Numbered from the stretch's first letter, positions 50,405 through 61,595 are shown. The stretch is DNA of 64,000 nt from Flavobacteriales bacterium (GCA_947475095.1 CANJLG010000002.1:62001-126000); one strand, 5' to 3'. Notes: generated from the sequence alone by a model not told the origin. Program-made: numbers and translations.

Positions 50405-51424
50405 TTGGAAGATTCTTTTGACTATCGTGAAAATGCCGAACAACCCGAACAAGAATTTGATAAGGTTTTAAGACCCAAGTCATTTGCTGATTTCGCAGGG
50501 CAACCCGCTGTAGTTGAAAACTTAGCCGTCTTTGTACAAGCAGCAAAACTGCGTGGAGAACCCCTAGACCATGTTTTATTACACGGTCCTCCCGGATTAG
50601 GAAAAACAACACTAGCACAAATAATCGCCAATGAAATGGGCGTGGGATTTAAAGTAACTAGCGGACCGGTTTTAGATAAACCTGGAGATTTAGCCGGGCT
50701 ATTAACCAACCTCAGTGATGGAGACGTGCTTTTTATTGATGAAATTCATCGCTTAAGTCCTGTTGTTGAGGAGTACTTGTATTCCGCAATGGAAGATTAT
50801 GTCATCGATATTTTGCTAGATACTGGTCCAAATGCTCGATCAATACAGCTAAACCTAAATCCATTTACTTTAATTGGCGCCACTACTCGATCTGGATTGT
50901 TAACCTCACCATTACGCGCACGATTCGGAATAAATTCGCGCTTAGAATACTACGATTCGAAAACATTAACAAGCATAGTTGAACGATCAGCCAATTTACT
51001 TTCAATACCAATTGATGAAGATGCTGCTTACAAAATTGCAAGTAGAAGCAGAGGAACGCCAAGAATTGCCAACGCATTATTGCGGCGCGTTAGGGATTTT
51101 GCACAAATTAAAGGCAGTGGAAAAATTGATGACAGCATTACTGAAATCGCACTAAAGGCACTTAACGTAGATGAAAATGGATTAGATGAAATGGACATCC
51201 GGATACTTCGTGCCATCATCGATAAATTTGCTGGTGGTCCGGTTGGCTTGGGCACAATAGCTACAGCAATTGGTGAAAATGCGGGCACTTTAGAAGAGGT
51301 GTACGAACCTTTTTTAATTCAGGAAGGCTTTTTGATGCGGACGCAACGAGGAAGAAAAGCGACCGAAAAAGCATTCAAACTCTTTGGCAAAGAACTGGGT
51401 TGGAGCCAAGGCGGATTATTCTAA
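50405..51424 (+). CDS. ruvB: Holliday junction branch migration DNA helicase RuvB
   Basis: [76 protein letters not shown] start. Confidence 0.98.
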   Translation: MEDSFDYRENAEQPEQEFDKVLRPKSFADFAGQPAVVENLAVFVQAAKLRGEPLDHVLLHGPPGLGKTTLAQIIANEMGVGFKVTSGPVLDKPGDLAGLLTNLSDGDVLFIDEIHRLSPVVEEYLYSAMEDYVIDILLDTGPNARSIQLNLNPFTLIGATTRSGLLTSPLRARFGINSRLEYYDSKTLTSIVERSANLLSIPIDEDAAYKIASRSRGTPRIANALLRRVRDFAQIKGSGKIDDSITEIALKALNVDENGLDEMDIRILRAIIDKFAGGPVGLGTIATAIGENAGTLEEVYEPFLIQEGFLMRTQRGRKATEKAFKLFGKELGWSQGGLF

Positions 51425-51427
51425 TAC

Positions 51428-52354
51428 ATGAATGCCACAAGATATAAGCAAGCGATAAAAGACAAAGCCCAGGAACTAGGTTTTTTTTATTGCGGTTTTT
51501 CGAAAGTCGATTTTTTGGAGGAGGAGGCCCCCCGATTAGAAGCGTGGTTAAAAAATAATTACCATGGCTCGATGGCTTATATGGCGAATCATTTTGACAA
51601 GCGCCTTAACCCGAAACTACTTGTAGACGATGCCCAAACCGTAATCTCACTCCTCTTAAATTACCATACCGAAAGTAGTCAAAAAGACCCTGAGGCTCCA
51701 AAACTTTCAAAATATGCCTATGGTGAGGATTATCATTTTGTTATAAAAGATAAGCTAGGCGAATTACTCAATTTTATGAGAAGTGAAATTGGCGATATTG
51801 GCGGAAGAATATTTGTCGATTCGGCTCCCGTAATGGACAAAGTTTGGGCGCAAAAATCTGGTTTAGGATGGATGGGGAAAAGTACAAATTTAATTCATCC
51901 CAAAGAGGGAAGTTTTTTCTTTATCGCAGAGATAATTACAGATATACAAATTGAAGCGGACGGTCCAATGAAAGATTATTGCGGCACCTGCACAAAATGT
52001 ATTGATGCTTGTCCGACCGAAGCGATAATTGCTCCCTACCTAGTCGATGGTTCCAAGTGTATTTCACACCTAACAATCGAGTTGAAAGATGCTATTTTGC
52101 CCGATCAGTTTAAAGGAAAAATGGATAATTGGATGTTTGGTTGTGATGTTTGCCAAGATGTTTGTCCATGGAATAAATTTGGAAAAATACACCAGGAAAA
52201 TCGGTTTCAACCAAGTACCCAACTCTTAGATTTAACAAAAGGTGATTGGGAGGATTTAGATAAAGAAACCTTTCAGTTACTTTTCAAAAACAGTGCTGTT
52301 AAAAGGACTAAATTTGAAGGCTTAAAACGGAACATTTCTTTTTTAAAAAAATAA
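51428..52354 (+). CDS. queG: Epoxyqueuosine reductase QueG
   Basis: [16 protein letters not shown] and [12 protein letters not shown] 4Fe-4S motifs. Confidence 0.96.
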   Translation: MNATRYKQAIKDKAQELGFFYCGFSKVDFLEEEAPRLEAWLKNNYHGSMAYMANHFDKRLNPKLLVDDAQTVISLLLNYHTESSQKDPEAPKLSKYAYGEDYHFVIKDKLGELLNFMRSEIGDIGGRIFVDSAPVMDKVWAQKSGLGWMGKSTNLIHPKEGSFFFIAEIITDIQIEADGPMKDYCGTCTKCIDACPTEAIIAPYLVDGSKCISHLTIELKDAILPDQFKGKMDNWMFGCDVCQDVCPWNKFGKIHQENRFQPSTQLLDLTKGDWEDLDKETFQLLFKNSAVKRTKFEGLKRNISFLKK

Positions 52355-52363
52355 TTGATCTAC

Positions 52364-54001
52364 TTAATTGATTTTTTCTACTCCAACGTAGTACTCTTTA
52401 GAAATGATAATCTCCTCACATTTATTATCTAAAGCAATACTAGACCATTTTGTTGTGGGATATACATAGATAACCTTATCATTATATTTAATCTTCAAGC
52501 GCATATCAAAATTATCGATACATTCTGACCAACGAAAAGAGAGTTTTTTCTGATTCCCTCCCTCTATTTTATACTGAAAAACAGGCATTCTAGCATCGCG
52601 TAGATACTGATCAAAAAACGCGTTTAATGTTAAACCTGAAGAAGATGCAATATACGATTCAATATCCTGTGAACTTAAAGTTTGATGGTAAAACTGCTTA
52701 TTTAAGCCCCTAAGTATCTCACGCCATTTATCATCATCCCCGACTAACTGTCGAAGTGTATGCAGCACATTACTTCCTTTTGAATAAATATCACCATTGT
52801 TAGGGTCATTCACATCATAGTTACCAATTAAAGGACTGTTGTTTGCGATACCAGATCGCAGGCCTCGCACATACTCAAAGCCAGCTGTCTTGCCATAAAA
52901 ATACTCCACAAATAAGGCTTCCGAATACGTGGTAAAAGATTCATGGATATAGAGATCGGCGTTATCTTTTGCGGTGATATTATTAGCGAACCATTCATGA
53001 CCAGATTCATGGATAATGATGTAATCAAACTTTCTCCCCCAACCCGTGCCGCTTAAATCAGAACCTAAATACCCATTTCCGTATTTATTTCCATACGAGA
53101 TGGCACTTTGGTGCTCCATTCCTAGGTAAGGCACTTCCACTAATTTGTAGCTATCTTCATAAAATGGGTATGGGCCAAACCAATGCTCAAAAGCTTTCAT
53201 CATCCTGGTGGCGTCTTTGAATTGAATTTTTGCTTTTTCTAAATTATCTTTTAGTACCCAGTAATCCATGTCTAAAGGTCCTTTTTCGCCAGCATATACT
53301 TCAGAAAAATGGACGTAATCCCCAATTGTAATATTCACACCATAGTTATTGATTGGATTTTTAACTTCCCAAACATATGTGGAAGAGGTAGCATTATTCT
53401 GATTTTCCTCCTTTAAGCGACCGTTAGAAACGGCAACTAATCCTTTTGGCACCGTTACGGAAATCAACATTCCTTGATCTGGCTCATCATACATATGATC
53501 TTTGCAAGGCCACCACAAACTTGCTCCAATCTCCTGGCAAGAAGTAGCGATAAAATGCTTGTTATTATTATCTCTTTTCCATGCAAATCCGCCATCCCAG
53601 GGTGGGTTTTTCGCTACTTGAGGTTTACCAGAAAACAAAACGACTAATTCCTCTTGTGCACCCACAACTTGTTTTTTTATCAATTCAACGAAATGCGCAT
53701 TGCCTTCATCCTTAACAACAAGTGGAATGCCGTCCTGGGTAACCGAAAGAATCGTCATTGGCGCTTGTAAATCCAATTGCAATAGTTGATGCGATGCGAT
53801 GACTTTATATCGAATAAGGTTTGAGCCCGAAATACTTTTGTTGCTTGGATTAACATCAAAAAACAAACTGTACTGTTGTAAATCCCACCAAGCTCTTTCT
53901 TTTGTAATACTTCCTCTTAATGAATCTTGATGCGTATAGATTTGTGCGTCTGCGCCTACAGTTAAGAACAAGTAAGCTAGAAACAATCCAATTTTCTTCA
54001 T
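52364..54001 (-). CDS. M1 family metallopeptidase, secreted
   Basis: HExxH...E motif (IIIHESGHEWFANNITAKDNADLYIHESFTTYSEALFVE), LGMEHQSAISYGN; start placed at ATG 54001. Confidence 0.94.
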   Translation of the reverse strand: MKKIGLFLAYLFLTVGADAQIYTHQDSLRGSITKERAWWDLQQYSLFFDVNPSNKSISGSNLIRYKVIASHQLLQLDLQAPMTILSVTQDGIPLVVKDEGNAHFVELIKKQVVGAQEELVVLFSGKPQVAKNPPWDGGFAWKRDNNNKHFIATSCQEIGASLWWPCKDHMYDEPDQGMLISVTVPKGLVAVSNGRLKEENQNNATSSTYVWEVKNPINNYGVNITIGDYVHFSEVYAGEKGPLDMDYWVLKDNLEKAKIQFKDATRMMKAFEHWFGPYPFYEDSYKLVEVPYLGMEHQSAISYGNKYGNGYLGSDLSGTGWGRKFDYIIIHESGHEWFANNITAKDNADLYIHESFTTYSEALFVEYFYGKTAGFEYVRGLRSGIANNSPLIGNYDVNDPNNGDIYSKGSNVLHTLRQLVGDDDKWREILRGLNKQFYHQTLSSQDIESYIASSSGLTLNAFFDQYLRDARMPVFQYKIEGGNQKKLSFRWSECIDNFDMRLKIKYNDKVIYVYPTTKWSSIALDNKCEEIIISKEYYVGVEKIN

Positions 54002-54002
54002 A

Positions 54003-55478
54003 TCATTCAGGTTTAGCAAAGTACTTTTTACCATAATAAACTGGAATGCCAATTGCAACAATAAGTAAGCCGAAGCAAGTATTCTGCGTTTTTGTAATGA
54101 GTAGAATCGTGCAAATTATAGCGGCTAAAAGAATGAATAAAATAGGTGTTAATGGGTAGGCAATTACTTTATACGGTCGATCAGCAGACGGATCTTTTTT
54201 TCGAAGAACAAAAATTCCAGCAATCGTAATAATATAAAACAGTAAGGACGCAAACGTTGCATAATCGAGTAAATCGCCATATGAACCACTTAAACAGAGA
54301 ATACTTGCCCAAATTGCTTGAGTGATAAGGGCAAACATAGGAACAGCGTTTTTATTTAGATTCCCAGCACGTTTAAAAAACAAACCATCTTTCGCCATTG
54401 CATAATAAACCCTTGCTCCCGATAAAATCAAACCGTTATTACAGCCAAAAGTAGAAACCATGATAAGAATCGCCATAAAAGCAGCGGCGAAATCACCAAA
54501 AATCATTGACGCGGCAGCCGTTCCAACCCTATCAGTATTCGCCCCTCCAGCAAATTGGATTCCTTGAGACAACACGTCTGTTCCATCAGGAGAACCATGC
54601 AAAGGAATGAGCGCCAGATAAGCAAAATTTGCTAGGACGTATAAAACAGTTACGATAGAGGTTCCTATTAATAAACTTAATGGAATATTCTTTTTTGGAT
54701 TTTTAATTTCACCAGCAATAAAGGTAACATTGTTCCATGCATCACTGGAAAATATTGATCCAATAATGGCCGTTCCAAGGGCAAGAATCAAAGCAATACC
54801 TGTAATGGGAGAAATTGACTCTGTCCAGTTCCCTCCTACTCCTTTTGTCCAAGTATGTGATGTATCCCACATGTGTTGCATATTCTGAGAAAAGACATCA
54901 CTTTTCAAACCAATAGCCAAACCCAACACAATGAGAGCGAGCAGCGCTAATAGTTTAGCAGAAGTAAAAACTAATTGAATAATTTTTCCACTTTGAATAC
55001 CTCGACTATTTATAAACGTTAGTAGAAAAATGCTAAATATAGCAAATACCTGAGCCGCCGAAATCGTTAATGCACCAAGATTAAACAAAATATTATCCGG
55101 CCCTAATTGAGGGAAAAAGAAGGCAGTATATTTAGCGAATGCTACGGCAACAGCTGCAATAACTCCTGTTTGAATGACCGTAAAAACAGTCCAACCATAT
55201 AAAAAAGCGGTAAACTTTCCCCAGGCCTTTTCAATATATACAAATTGACCACCGGCCTTTGGCATCATCCCAGCTAGCTCGCCATAACTCAAGGCTGCTA
55301 ATAAGGTTATAAATCCAGTTAGCAACCATAACACGATTAGCCATCCAGCGGAGCCTACCATCCGCCCCATATCCGCGCTAACGATAAAAATACCCGATCC
55401 GATCATTGAACCCGCAACGATTGCAGTGGCATCTAATAATCCTAAAGAACGCTTAAACTCTGATTTTTCTTCTGTCAT
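54003..55478 (-). CDS. APC family amino acid permease
   Basis: Multi-TM, SMIGSGIFIVSADMGR, FISYGELAGMMPKAGGQFVYIEKAWG-like region. Confidence 0.93.
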   Translation of the reverse strand: MTEEKSEFKRSLGLLDATAIVAGSMIGSGIFIVSADMGRMVGSAGWLIVLWLLTGFITLLAALSYGELAGMMPKAGGQFVYIEKAWGKFTAFLYGWTVFTVIQTGVIAAVAVAFAKYTAFFFPQLGPDNILFNLGALTISAAQVFAIFSIFLLTFINSRGIQSGKIIQLVFTSAKLLALLALIVLGLAIGLKSDVFSQNMQHMWDTSHTWTKGVGGNWTESISPITGIALILALGTAIIGSIFSSDAWNNVTFIAGEIKNPKKNIPLSLLIGTSIVTVLYVLANFAYLALIPLHGSPDGTDVLSQGIQFAGGANTDRVGTAAASMIFGDFAAAFMAILIMVSTFGCNNGLILSGARVYYAMAKDGLFFKRAGNLNKNAVPMFALITQAIWASILCLSGSYGDLLDYATFASLLFYIITIAGIFVLRKKDPSADRPYKVIAYPLTPILFILLAAIICTILLITKTQNTCFGLLIVAIGIPVYYGKKYFAKPE

Positions 55479-55612
55479 TTTACTGTAGCAATTAACCTTG
55501 TGATCCTTCCAAAAATGGAATTGTAAAGACTAAAAGTAGCAAATATTTTGGATTCTTTGAAAAGCTGAGGCCGCATTAAGGTTAAACAAATGATTCTCCT
55601 TAACTTTGCGGT

Positions 55613-56680
55613 ATGGCAGGATCAAGTTATGGCACTCTTTTCAAATTAACGACCTTTGGCGAATCACATGGTGCGGCAATCGGTGGTATTATTGAAGGCT
55701 TTCCAGCAAACATTCCAATTGATTTTGCGCTAATTCAAAACGAATTAGATCGAAGAAGGCCCGGACAATCCACCATCGTTTCGGAGCGCAACGAATCCGA
55801 CAAAGTACAATTCTTATCCGGTTTTTTGAATCAAATTTCTACCGGGACAGCCATCGGTTTTACCATTCCAAATGATAATCAAAAAAGTAATGATTACAGT
55901 GTTTTAGAGCATTCCTTTCGTCCTTCACATGCTGATTTTACCTATGATAAAAAGTACGGAATCCGAGATCATAAAGGAGGTGGAAGATCCAGTGCAAGAG
56001 AGACAGCTTGTCGGGTAGTTGCAGGAGCTTTAGCGAAGCAAGCATTAACAAAATTAAACATTGAATTTTCAACCTATGTTATTCAGGTTGGATCAATTCA
56101 ACTGACAACGGACAAGTTTTATTCGAATACTGCCATTGAAAGCAACCCGGTTCGTTGTCCAGATGATGCATTAGCAGAGAAAATGCAAGCGCTTATTGAG
56201 CAAACAAAAAAAGTAGGCGATACATTAGGCGGGACGATCCAGTGCATCATCAAAAATGTTCCCATTGGTTTAGGCGAACCAGTATTTGACAAAATCCATG
56301 CTGAATTAGGAAAAGCAATGTTATCAATTAATGCCGTAAAAGGCTTTGAGATTGGCAGCGGATTTAGTGCTGTTACCATGTTGGGGTCTGATCATAATGA
56401 TCTTTTCAATGCAGATGGCACCACACAAACGAACTATTCTGGGGGAGTTCAGGGTGGCATAAGTAATGGCATGCCGATTTTGTTTCGCGTTGCTTTTAAA
56501 CCCGTTGCCACCATTCTCAAAAAACAATCTTTGTTGGGGAAAGACGGACAATTAGACGAAGTAGCGATTTCAGGGCGCCACGATGCATGCGTTGTGCCAA
56601 GAGCAGTTCCAATTGTTGAAGCCATGGCATCAATTGTCATACTTGATTTCTATCTTCGCAATAAGTCAGTACATTTGTAA
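55613..56680 (+). CDS. aroC: Chorismate synthase
   Basis: [65 protein letters not shown]. Confidence 0.98.
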   Translation: MAGSSYGTLFKLTTFGESHGAAIGGIIEGFPANIPIDFALIQNELDRRRPGQSTIVSERNESDKVQFLSGFLNQISTGTAIGFTIPNDNQKSNDYSVLEHSFRPSHADFTYDKKYGIRDHKGGGRSSARETACRVVAGALAKQALTKLNIEFSTYVIQVGSIQLTTDKFYSNTAIESNPVRCPDDALAEKMQALIEQTKKVGDTLGGTIQCIIKNVPIGLGEPVFDKIHAELGKAMLSINAVKGFEIGSGFSAVTMLGSDHNDLFNADGTTQTNYSGGVQGGISNGMPILFRVAFKPVATILKKQSLLGKDGQLDEVAISGRHDACVVPRAVPIVEAMASIVILDFYLRNKSVHL

Positions 56681-56690
56681 AAAAATTAGC

Positions 56691-57143
56691 ATGATTCAAC
56701 GAATACAGCATTTATATTTTGGTTTTGTTATCATTAATCTTTCAATTTTACTAAGTGGTATACAATTATGTGCCTATGAGGCTATTGGTATGCCACATCA
56801 ATTAAATGCATTTGATATTCGAAATGGAAAAGAAGTCGTTATGCTATTTCCATTATACATTGTGGTTATATTATTAATGCTATTATTTATTGCCATCATC
56901 AGCCAATATAAGAAGTTAAAGCTTCAAATAAAACTGGCTAAAATCACTTTTTTGTGCTACCTTTTTTTCGTTTTGGGTATTACAGCTGTCTTTATAGCTG
57001 GGTGGCTACCTAATGCACCTTCAAACCTCACCCTCGGCTTTGGCTATTATTTATTAATATTGGGTTTGCCCTTTACCTATTTAGGTCTCCGTGGAATACA
57101 ACGAGACAAGAATTTACTTGACTCATACAATAGACTCCGTTAA
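56691..57143 (+). CDS. DUF4293-like small membrane protein
   Basis: MIQRIQHLYFGFVIINLSILL; four TM segments; ATG at 56691 chosen over ORF-track start inside aroC. Confidence 0.75.
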   Translation: MIQRIQHLYFGFVIINLSILLSGIQLCAYEAIGMPHQLNAFDIRNGKEVVMLFPLYIVVILLMLLFIAIISQYKKLKLQIKLAKITFLCYLFFVLGITAVFIAGWLPNAPSNLTLGFGYYLLILGLPFTYLGLRGIQRDKNLLDSYNRLR

Positions 57144-57144
57144 C

Positions 57145-59022
57145 ATGAATTATTTATCGGTTGAAAACCTCACCAAGTCATTCGGTGTCAGAATCTTATT
57201 TTCGGATTTAACATTTGGTATAGATCAAGGACAAAAAGTTGCAATTGTAGCAAAGAACGGCGCTGGAAAAACAACCCTATTGCGTTGCTTAATGGAGATG
57301 GAGCCATACGATAGTGGTCGAATCGTTTACCGAAACGACATTCGTATCGCCTTCATGGAGCAAAGTGAACAATTAAACCCAGAACAAACGATTCTTGAGG
57401 CAGTTTTTGACCACGATATCCCCGAATTACAATTAATCAAAACCTACAATATCGCTATTGCTAATAATGACGAAAAAGCGTTAGAGGAATGCTATCAACA
57501 GCTCACCGATATGAATGCGTGGGACATAGAAGTGAAAGTGCAACAGATCCTTAGCGTATTAAAACTAACTGATACCACTCAAAAAATTGAAAGCCTATCG
57601 GGTGGACAGAAGAAAAGAGTGGCCTTAGCAAAAGTACTCTTGTCTGAAGCAGATTTCCTATTTTTAGATGAGCCGACAAATCATTTAGACTTGGACATGA
57701 TAGAATGGTTAGAGTCCTATTTATCGACTTCTAAATCAACGATTTTAATGGTTACCCACGATCGCTATTTCCTTGAGGTTGTTTGTGATACCATTTACGA
57801 ATTGAGCAACGAAACACTGTTTCGATACAAAGGAAATTTTTCCTATTACTTGGAGAAAAAGGCAGAGCGTGAAGAGCAATTACAATCCACGGTTGATAAA
57901 GCTAGAAATACCTTCAGAAAAGAATTGGATTGGATTCGACGACAGCCGAAAGCGAGAGGAACGAAGCAAAAAGCACGCGTAGACGCTTTTGAAGGCATTA
58001 AATCTACTGCGCAAATGCGCTTAGAGGAAGACGAAATGGAACTTCCTGTTAAAATGGAGCGCTTAGGGTCCAAAATAGTAGAATTTCATAAAATCGTTAA
58101 AGCATTTGGCGATAAAACCATACTACATGATTTTTCTTATCATTTCCAACGCAAAGAACGCTTAGGTATTGTTGGTAATAATGGGACAGGAAAAAGCACC
58201 TTTTTAAACCTTTTAATTGGACAAGAAGAACCGAATAAAGGAAAAGTAGTGATTGGAGAAACCATCGTTTTCGGATACTATAGCCAAGATTTAATCAAAG
58301 TAGACGATTCCAAAAAAGTAATTGATGTTGTAAAAGACGTAGCTGAATACATCCCCTTAGAAAAAGGAAAACAATTGTCGGCATCGCAATTACTTGAGCG
58401 ATTTTTATTTACACGCGACAGTCACTATAATTTTGTACATAAATTAAGCGGTGGGGAAAAGCGGCGCTTAAAACTTCTAAAAGTTCTAATGTCCAATCCA
58501 AATTTTCTGATTTTGGATGAACCGACGAACGACTTGGACATTTTTGCGATGGCAGTATTAGAAGAATACTTACGAAATTTTCAAGGTTGTTTAGTAGTTG
58601 TTTCACACGACAGGTATTTCATGGATAAAATGGTAGACCACTTGTTTGTTTTTGAAGGCGAGGGAAAAATTTTAGATATTGTTGGCAATTATACTGATTA
58701 CAGAAAAGTGCAAAATGGTAGATCAAAAGAGGTGAAAAAGAACCTTGAGGCCCCTTTGAGCAAAGAGGAAGAAAAATTTTTAAAGCCTACTATACTTTCC
58801 AATGAAAAACGGAAGCTCAATTTTAAGGAGAAAGAAGAATTAAAAACCCTTGAAAAAAAGCTAGCGGAATTAGAAGTCATCAAACTTGAATTAACAGATA
58901 AATTGAGTGACACTAGCAAAAGCAATAGTGAACTTTATGAGGCTGGTATTGTACTTGGCAAGGTGATAAGCGAATTGGATGAACTTAGCAATCGCTGGCT
59001 AGAGCTATCTGAATTTGACTAA
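57145..59022 (+). CDS. ABC-F family ATPase
   Basis: Two ABC domains (AKNGAGKTTLLR and GNNGTGKSTFLN), LSGGQKKRVALAKVLL, LSGGEKRRLKLLKVLM; ATG at 57145 chosen. Confidence 0.95.
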   Translation: MNYLSVENLTKSFGVRILFSDLTFGIDQGQKVAIVAKNGAGKTTLLRCLMEMEPYDSGRIVYRNDIRIAFMEQSEQLNPEQTILEAVFDHDIPELQLIKTYNIAIANNDEKALEECYQQLTDMNAWDIEVKVQQILSVLKLTDTTQKIESLSGGQKKRVALAKVLLSEADFLFLDEPTNHLDLDMIEWLESYLSTSKSTILMVTHDRYFLEVVCDTIYELSNETLFRYKGNFSYYLEKKAEREEQLQSTVDKARNTFRKELDWIRRQPKARGTKQKARVDAFEGIKSTAQMRLEEDEMELPVKMERLGSKIVEFHKIVKAFGDKTILHDFSYHFQRKERLGIVGNNGTGKSTFLNLLIGQEEPNKGKVVIGETIVFGYYSQDLIKVDDSKKVIDVVKDVAEYIPLEKGKQLSASQLLERFLFTRDSHYNFVHKLSGGEKRRLKLLKVLMSNPNFLILDEPTNDLDIFAMAVLEEYLRNFQGCLVVVSHDRYFMDKMVDHLFVFEGEGKILDIVGNYTDYRKVQNGRSKEVKKNLEAPLSKEEEKFLKPTILSNEKRKLNFKEKEELKTLEKKLAELEVIKLELTDKLSDTSKSNSELYEAGIVLGKVISELDELSNRWLELSEFD

Positions 59023-59038
59023 GGTACATAGTTCCGTT

Positions 59039-59947
59039 TCATTTCCACTTTTGCTTAAATAAGGAATAAACTTCCTGAATCATTTCTCTATGTTTATTTA
59101 CATTTCCCATTTCAACTTCAATGTTAATGTATCGAATATTATTTTTAGTGCAATAAATTGAAAGAGAACCATCATCAAGTCCTTCTTCGCTTTGATAAAC
59201 CACATTCCTATTGATTGATTTAAAATATTCAAAATCTGATAAAGTATTAACGATATAAAAATTATCAATGTCTTCATTACTATTAACATAGGTAGCAATT
59301 ACATTTTTTGAATTAACATACGAACGAACTGAAAAATTATTATTGGTATTATTGTGAATAGCGACGAGATAACCGCTATCTAATTCAGGCCGAAAAATAC
59401 TTAATAAGCTATCTGAAAATCGTTTAATACCCTCTTCAACTTCAAGAGGAATGCTTTTTACATTAGGATTCAATTTTAGGAGAGTATTTTTGATTCCAAC
59501 TAATGAGAAAATTCTATTTGGGTCAAAGTGGTAAGTATTATCATTTGTTTTATACCTTAAATTTCGTTGTCCGAATTGATTTAATCTAAACAACGCAGTA
59601 TTCGGAAGTGAAGATGCTATGTCTAAATAGGCAGCAACGGATGCCGTTTCATTTTCATGTAAGGCAATAAATGTTGCGAATCTGTTTTGATCTCCCTTAT
59701 AGGTTAACTTGCAAGAATTAGTACCCAAAGGAAAAATGATGACACTGTCAACGAGAGCTTTTAGAGTTTGATTCTCCGGCGCTTCTTTCTGTACTTCACC
59801 TGGTGAAAGATCATTGCTTTTTGGCGTAAATTTTTCAATCAAAGGGGATGAGCTATGATTTTGATTAGATAAGTCTGAACTAAGGTTTAATTCAATCTGA
59901 GAAACTAAATTAAACGAAATTAAGATCGAAATAAAAAGAGATTTCAT
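59039..59947 (-). CDS. Secreted protein of unknown family; HxxE / H / E pattern suggests a possible metallopeptidase-like fold
   Basis: Signal peptide; ATFIALHENETASVAAYLDIA, YHFDPNRIFSLVGI, YLVAIHNNTNNNFSV, IRYINIEVEMGNVNKHREM. Confidence 0.5.
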   Translation of the reverse strand: MKSLFISILISFNLVSQIELNLSSDLSNQNHSSSPLIEKFTPKSNDLSPGEVQKEAPENQTLKALVDSVIIFPLGTNSCKLTYKGDQNRFATFIALHENETASVAAYLDIASSLPNTALFRLNQFGQRNLRYKTNDNTYHFDPNRIFSLVGIKNTLLKLNPNVKSIPLEVEEGIKRFSDSLLSIFRPELDSGYLVAIHNNTNNNFSVRSYVNSKNVIATYVNSNEDIDNFYIVNTLSDFEYFKSINRNVVYQSEEGLDDGSLSIYCTKNNIRYINIEVEMGNVNKHREMIQEVYSLFKQKWK

Positions 59948-60005
59948 ACGTCAAATATAGGAGTTAAATAGCGAATGACTTTTAGAAAAGTAACATTGTG
60001 CTTTA

Positions 60006-60785
60006 TTATTTTCTGCATGATTTACTAATTCCCAGGATAAAATTTTCAATTATTTTAACGCTACTATTCGAGGCTAATTCATCGCCTTGGAAACCATTTA
60101 TGTCTTTATATTGAATCTGATTTATATACGCATCTAACATTAAAGTCGAAATTGGCATATAGGACCAATGCCATTTTTCTACTTCATACCCTGTCCTTTT
60201 CGTTTCTTTTTTATCGTCGTAAACTTGACAAAATCCATAATTATGAGCATTGCTACTAAGCCAACTATACACTTTTTTTCCCATAGCACTCAAAAAATAA
60301 CTATCTTCTACAGAATTAACATCAAAATCGGTTCCCCAATGATGTCTTGAAGTAGAAGGCATTGAGCTCGAGGACAAGATTTTTAAAGTGATTCCGATTT
60401 CGTCCTTTGTGGTCGTTTTCAGATTATTCCATTTACGATCCCAAATAACTTTTTGTTCTAAGAAATTTCGTGTGCCAGAAAGTATAACAAGTGGAATACC
60501 ATCTTTAGCAGCGGCATTGGCCATTTTTTCAAAAGCGATATAGGTATCCTTCTGTAAGTAGATTTCTTTGTCGCTCCATTTTTCTGAAACCAACACAAAA
60601 TCAGAATGAGTGCGATAGTCGAATTTACCTAATAAAAAGTCTTTTGAATACTTAGTGCTGATTTTGGTTTGGGATTCTGGTATTATTTTATCTGTCTTAG
60701 TTTTATCTGTCTCAGTGCTTTCGCATGCGGAGCAAATGATCAACAAAAAATAAATTTGGACCTGAAAGAAATAAACTACTCGCAT
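60006..60785 (-). CDS. M15 family (VanY-like) D-alanyl-D-alanine carboxypeptidase, putative lipoprotein
   Basis: SGTRNFLEQKVIWDRKW, SMPSTSRHHWGTDFDVN, YEVEKWHWSYMP. Confidence 0.88.
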   Translation of the reverse strand: MRVVYFFQVQIYFLLIICSACESTETDKTKTDKIIPESQTKISTKYSKDFLLGKFDYRTHSDFVLVSEKWSDKEIYLQKDTYIAFEKMANAAAKDGIPLVILSGTRNFLEQKVIWDRKWNNLKTTTKDEIGITLKILSSSSMPSTSRHHWGTDFDVNSVEDSYFLSAMGKKVYSWLSSNAHNYGFCQVYDDKKETKRTGYEVEKWHWSYMPISTLMLDAYINQIQYKDINGFQGDELASNSSVKIIENFILGISKSCRK

Positions 60786-61573
60786 TTTTTATTTATTCCA
60801 TTAACAAAATCCTCAATGACATTTATTTTTTTTGCGAGCTTACTTCCCGAAAAGCCATTAATATTAGAATAACTTACCAACTCGTTATATTTCTTTAGGT
60901 AAATACTAGACAAAGGCATATAGGACCAATGCCACTTCTCAAGTTCATAACCACTTCGTTTAGTCTCTTTCTTGTCATCATACACCTGACAGAAACCGAA
61001 TTTACCCGCATGTTCAACAAGCCATTTATATTCTTTCAAGCCCTGACCGTTTTCAAAATACGGACTTTCTAAACTAATTAAATCCATGTCTGTTCCCCAA
61101 TGATGTCTTGATGTACTGGGCATAGAACTGTACAATAAAATCTTTTTCATTATGGAAATACTATCTCCTAAACTACTAAATTTTATCCATTTATTTTCCC
61201 ATATACGCTTTTGGTCATCAAAATTTCGAGTGCCAGAAATTATGGTTAGTTTGATACCATCTTTCTGGGCTGCTTCATACATTTCTTTAAATTTAAGGTA
61301 TACCTCTTTTCGGAGATAAATTACTTTAGAACTAAATCTTGAATCAACCAAAACAAAATCTTTATCCTTTTTGTGGTCAAATTTTCCTAGCAAATAATTG
61401 ATCTCTTCAGTATTAATTTTAGCAATAGAGTTTGAACTAGTTACTGTAACTGTATTTTCATTCTTGTTTGCAGGGTTACTTTGATTTTTATCAGCACTAG
61501 CAGGTGAGAATACACTTAAGTAAATTAAAATAAGTTGTTTAATTAATAAGGTGAAAGGTATAATGGATAGCAT
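60776..61573 (-). CDS. M15 family (VanY-like) D-alanyl-D-alanine carboxypeptidase, tandem paralog
   Basis: SGTRNFDDQKRIWENKW, SMPSTSRHHWGTDMDLI, YELEKWHWSYMP; stop overlaps the start of the next copy. Confidence 0.88.
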   Translation of the reverse strand: MLSIIPFTLLIKQLILIYLSVFSPASADKNQSNPANKNENTVTVTSSNSIAKINTEEINYLLGKFDHKKDKDFVLVDSRFSSKVIYLRKEVYLKFKEMYEAAQKDGIKLTIISGTRNFDDQKRIWENKWIKFSSLGDSISIMKKILLYSSMPSTSRHHWGTDMDLISLESPYFENGQGLKEYKWLVEHAGKFGFCQVYDDKKETKRSGYELEKWHWSYMPLSSIYLKKYNELVSYSNINGFSGSKLAKKINVIEDFVNGINKKCE

Positions 61574-61595
61574 TAACTACAGAATTTTAGGTTAA

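Noticed and set aside
50171-50709. Several overlapping minus-strand ORFs of 90-95 aa
   Set aside because: Antisense to the HAD phosphatase and ruvB; no signal or conserved motif.
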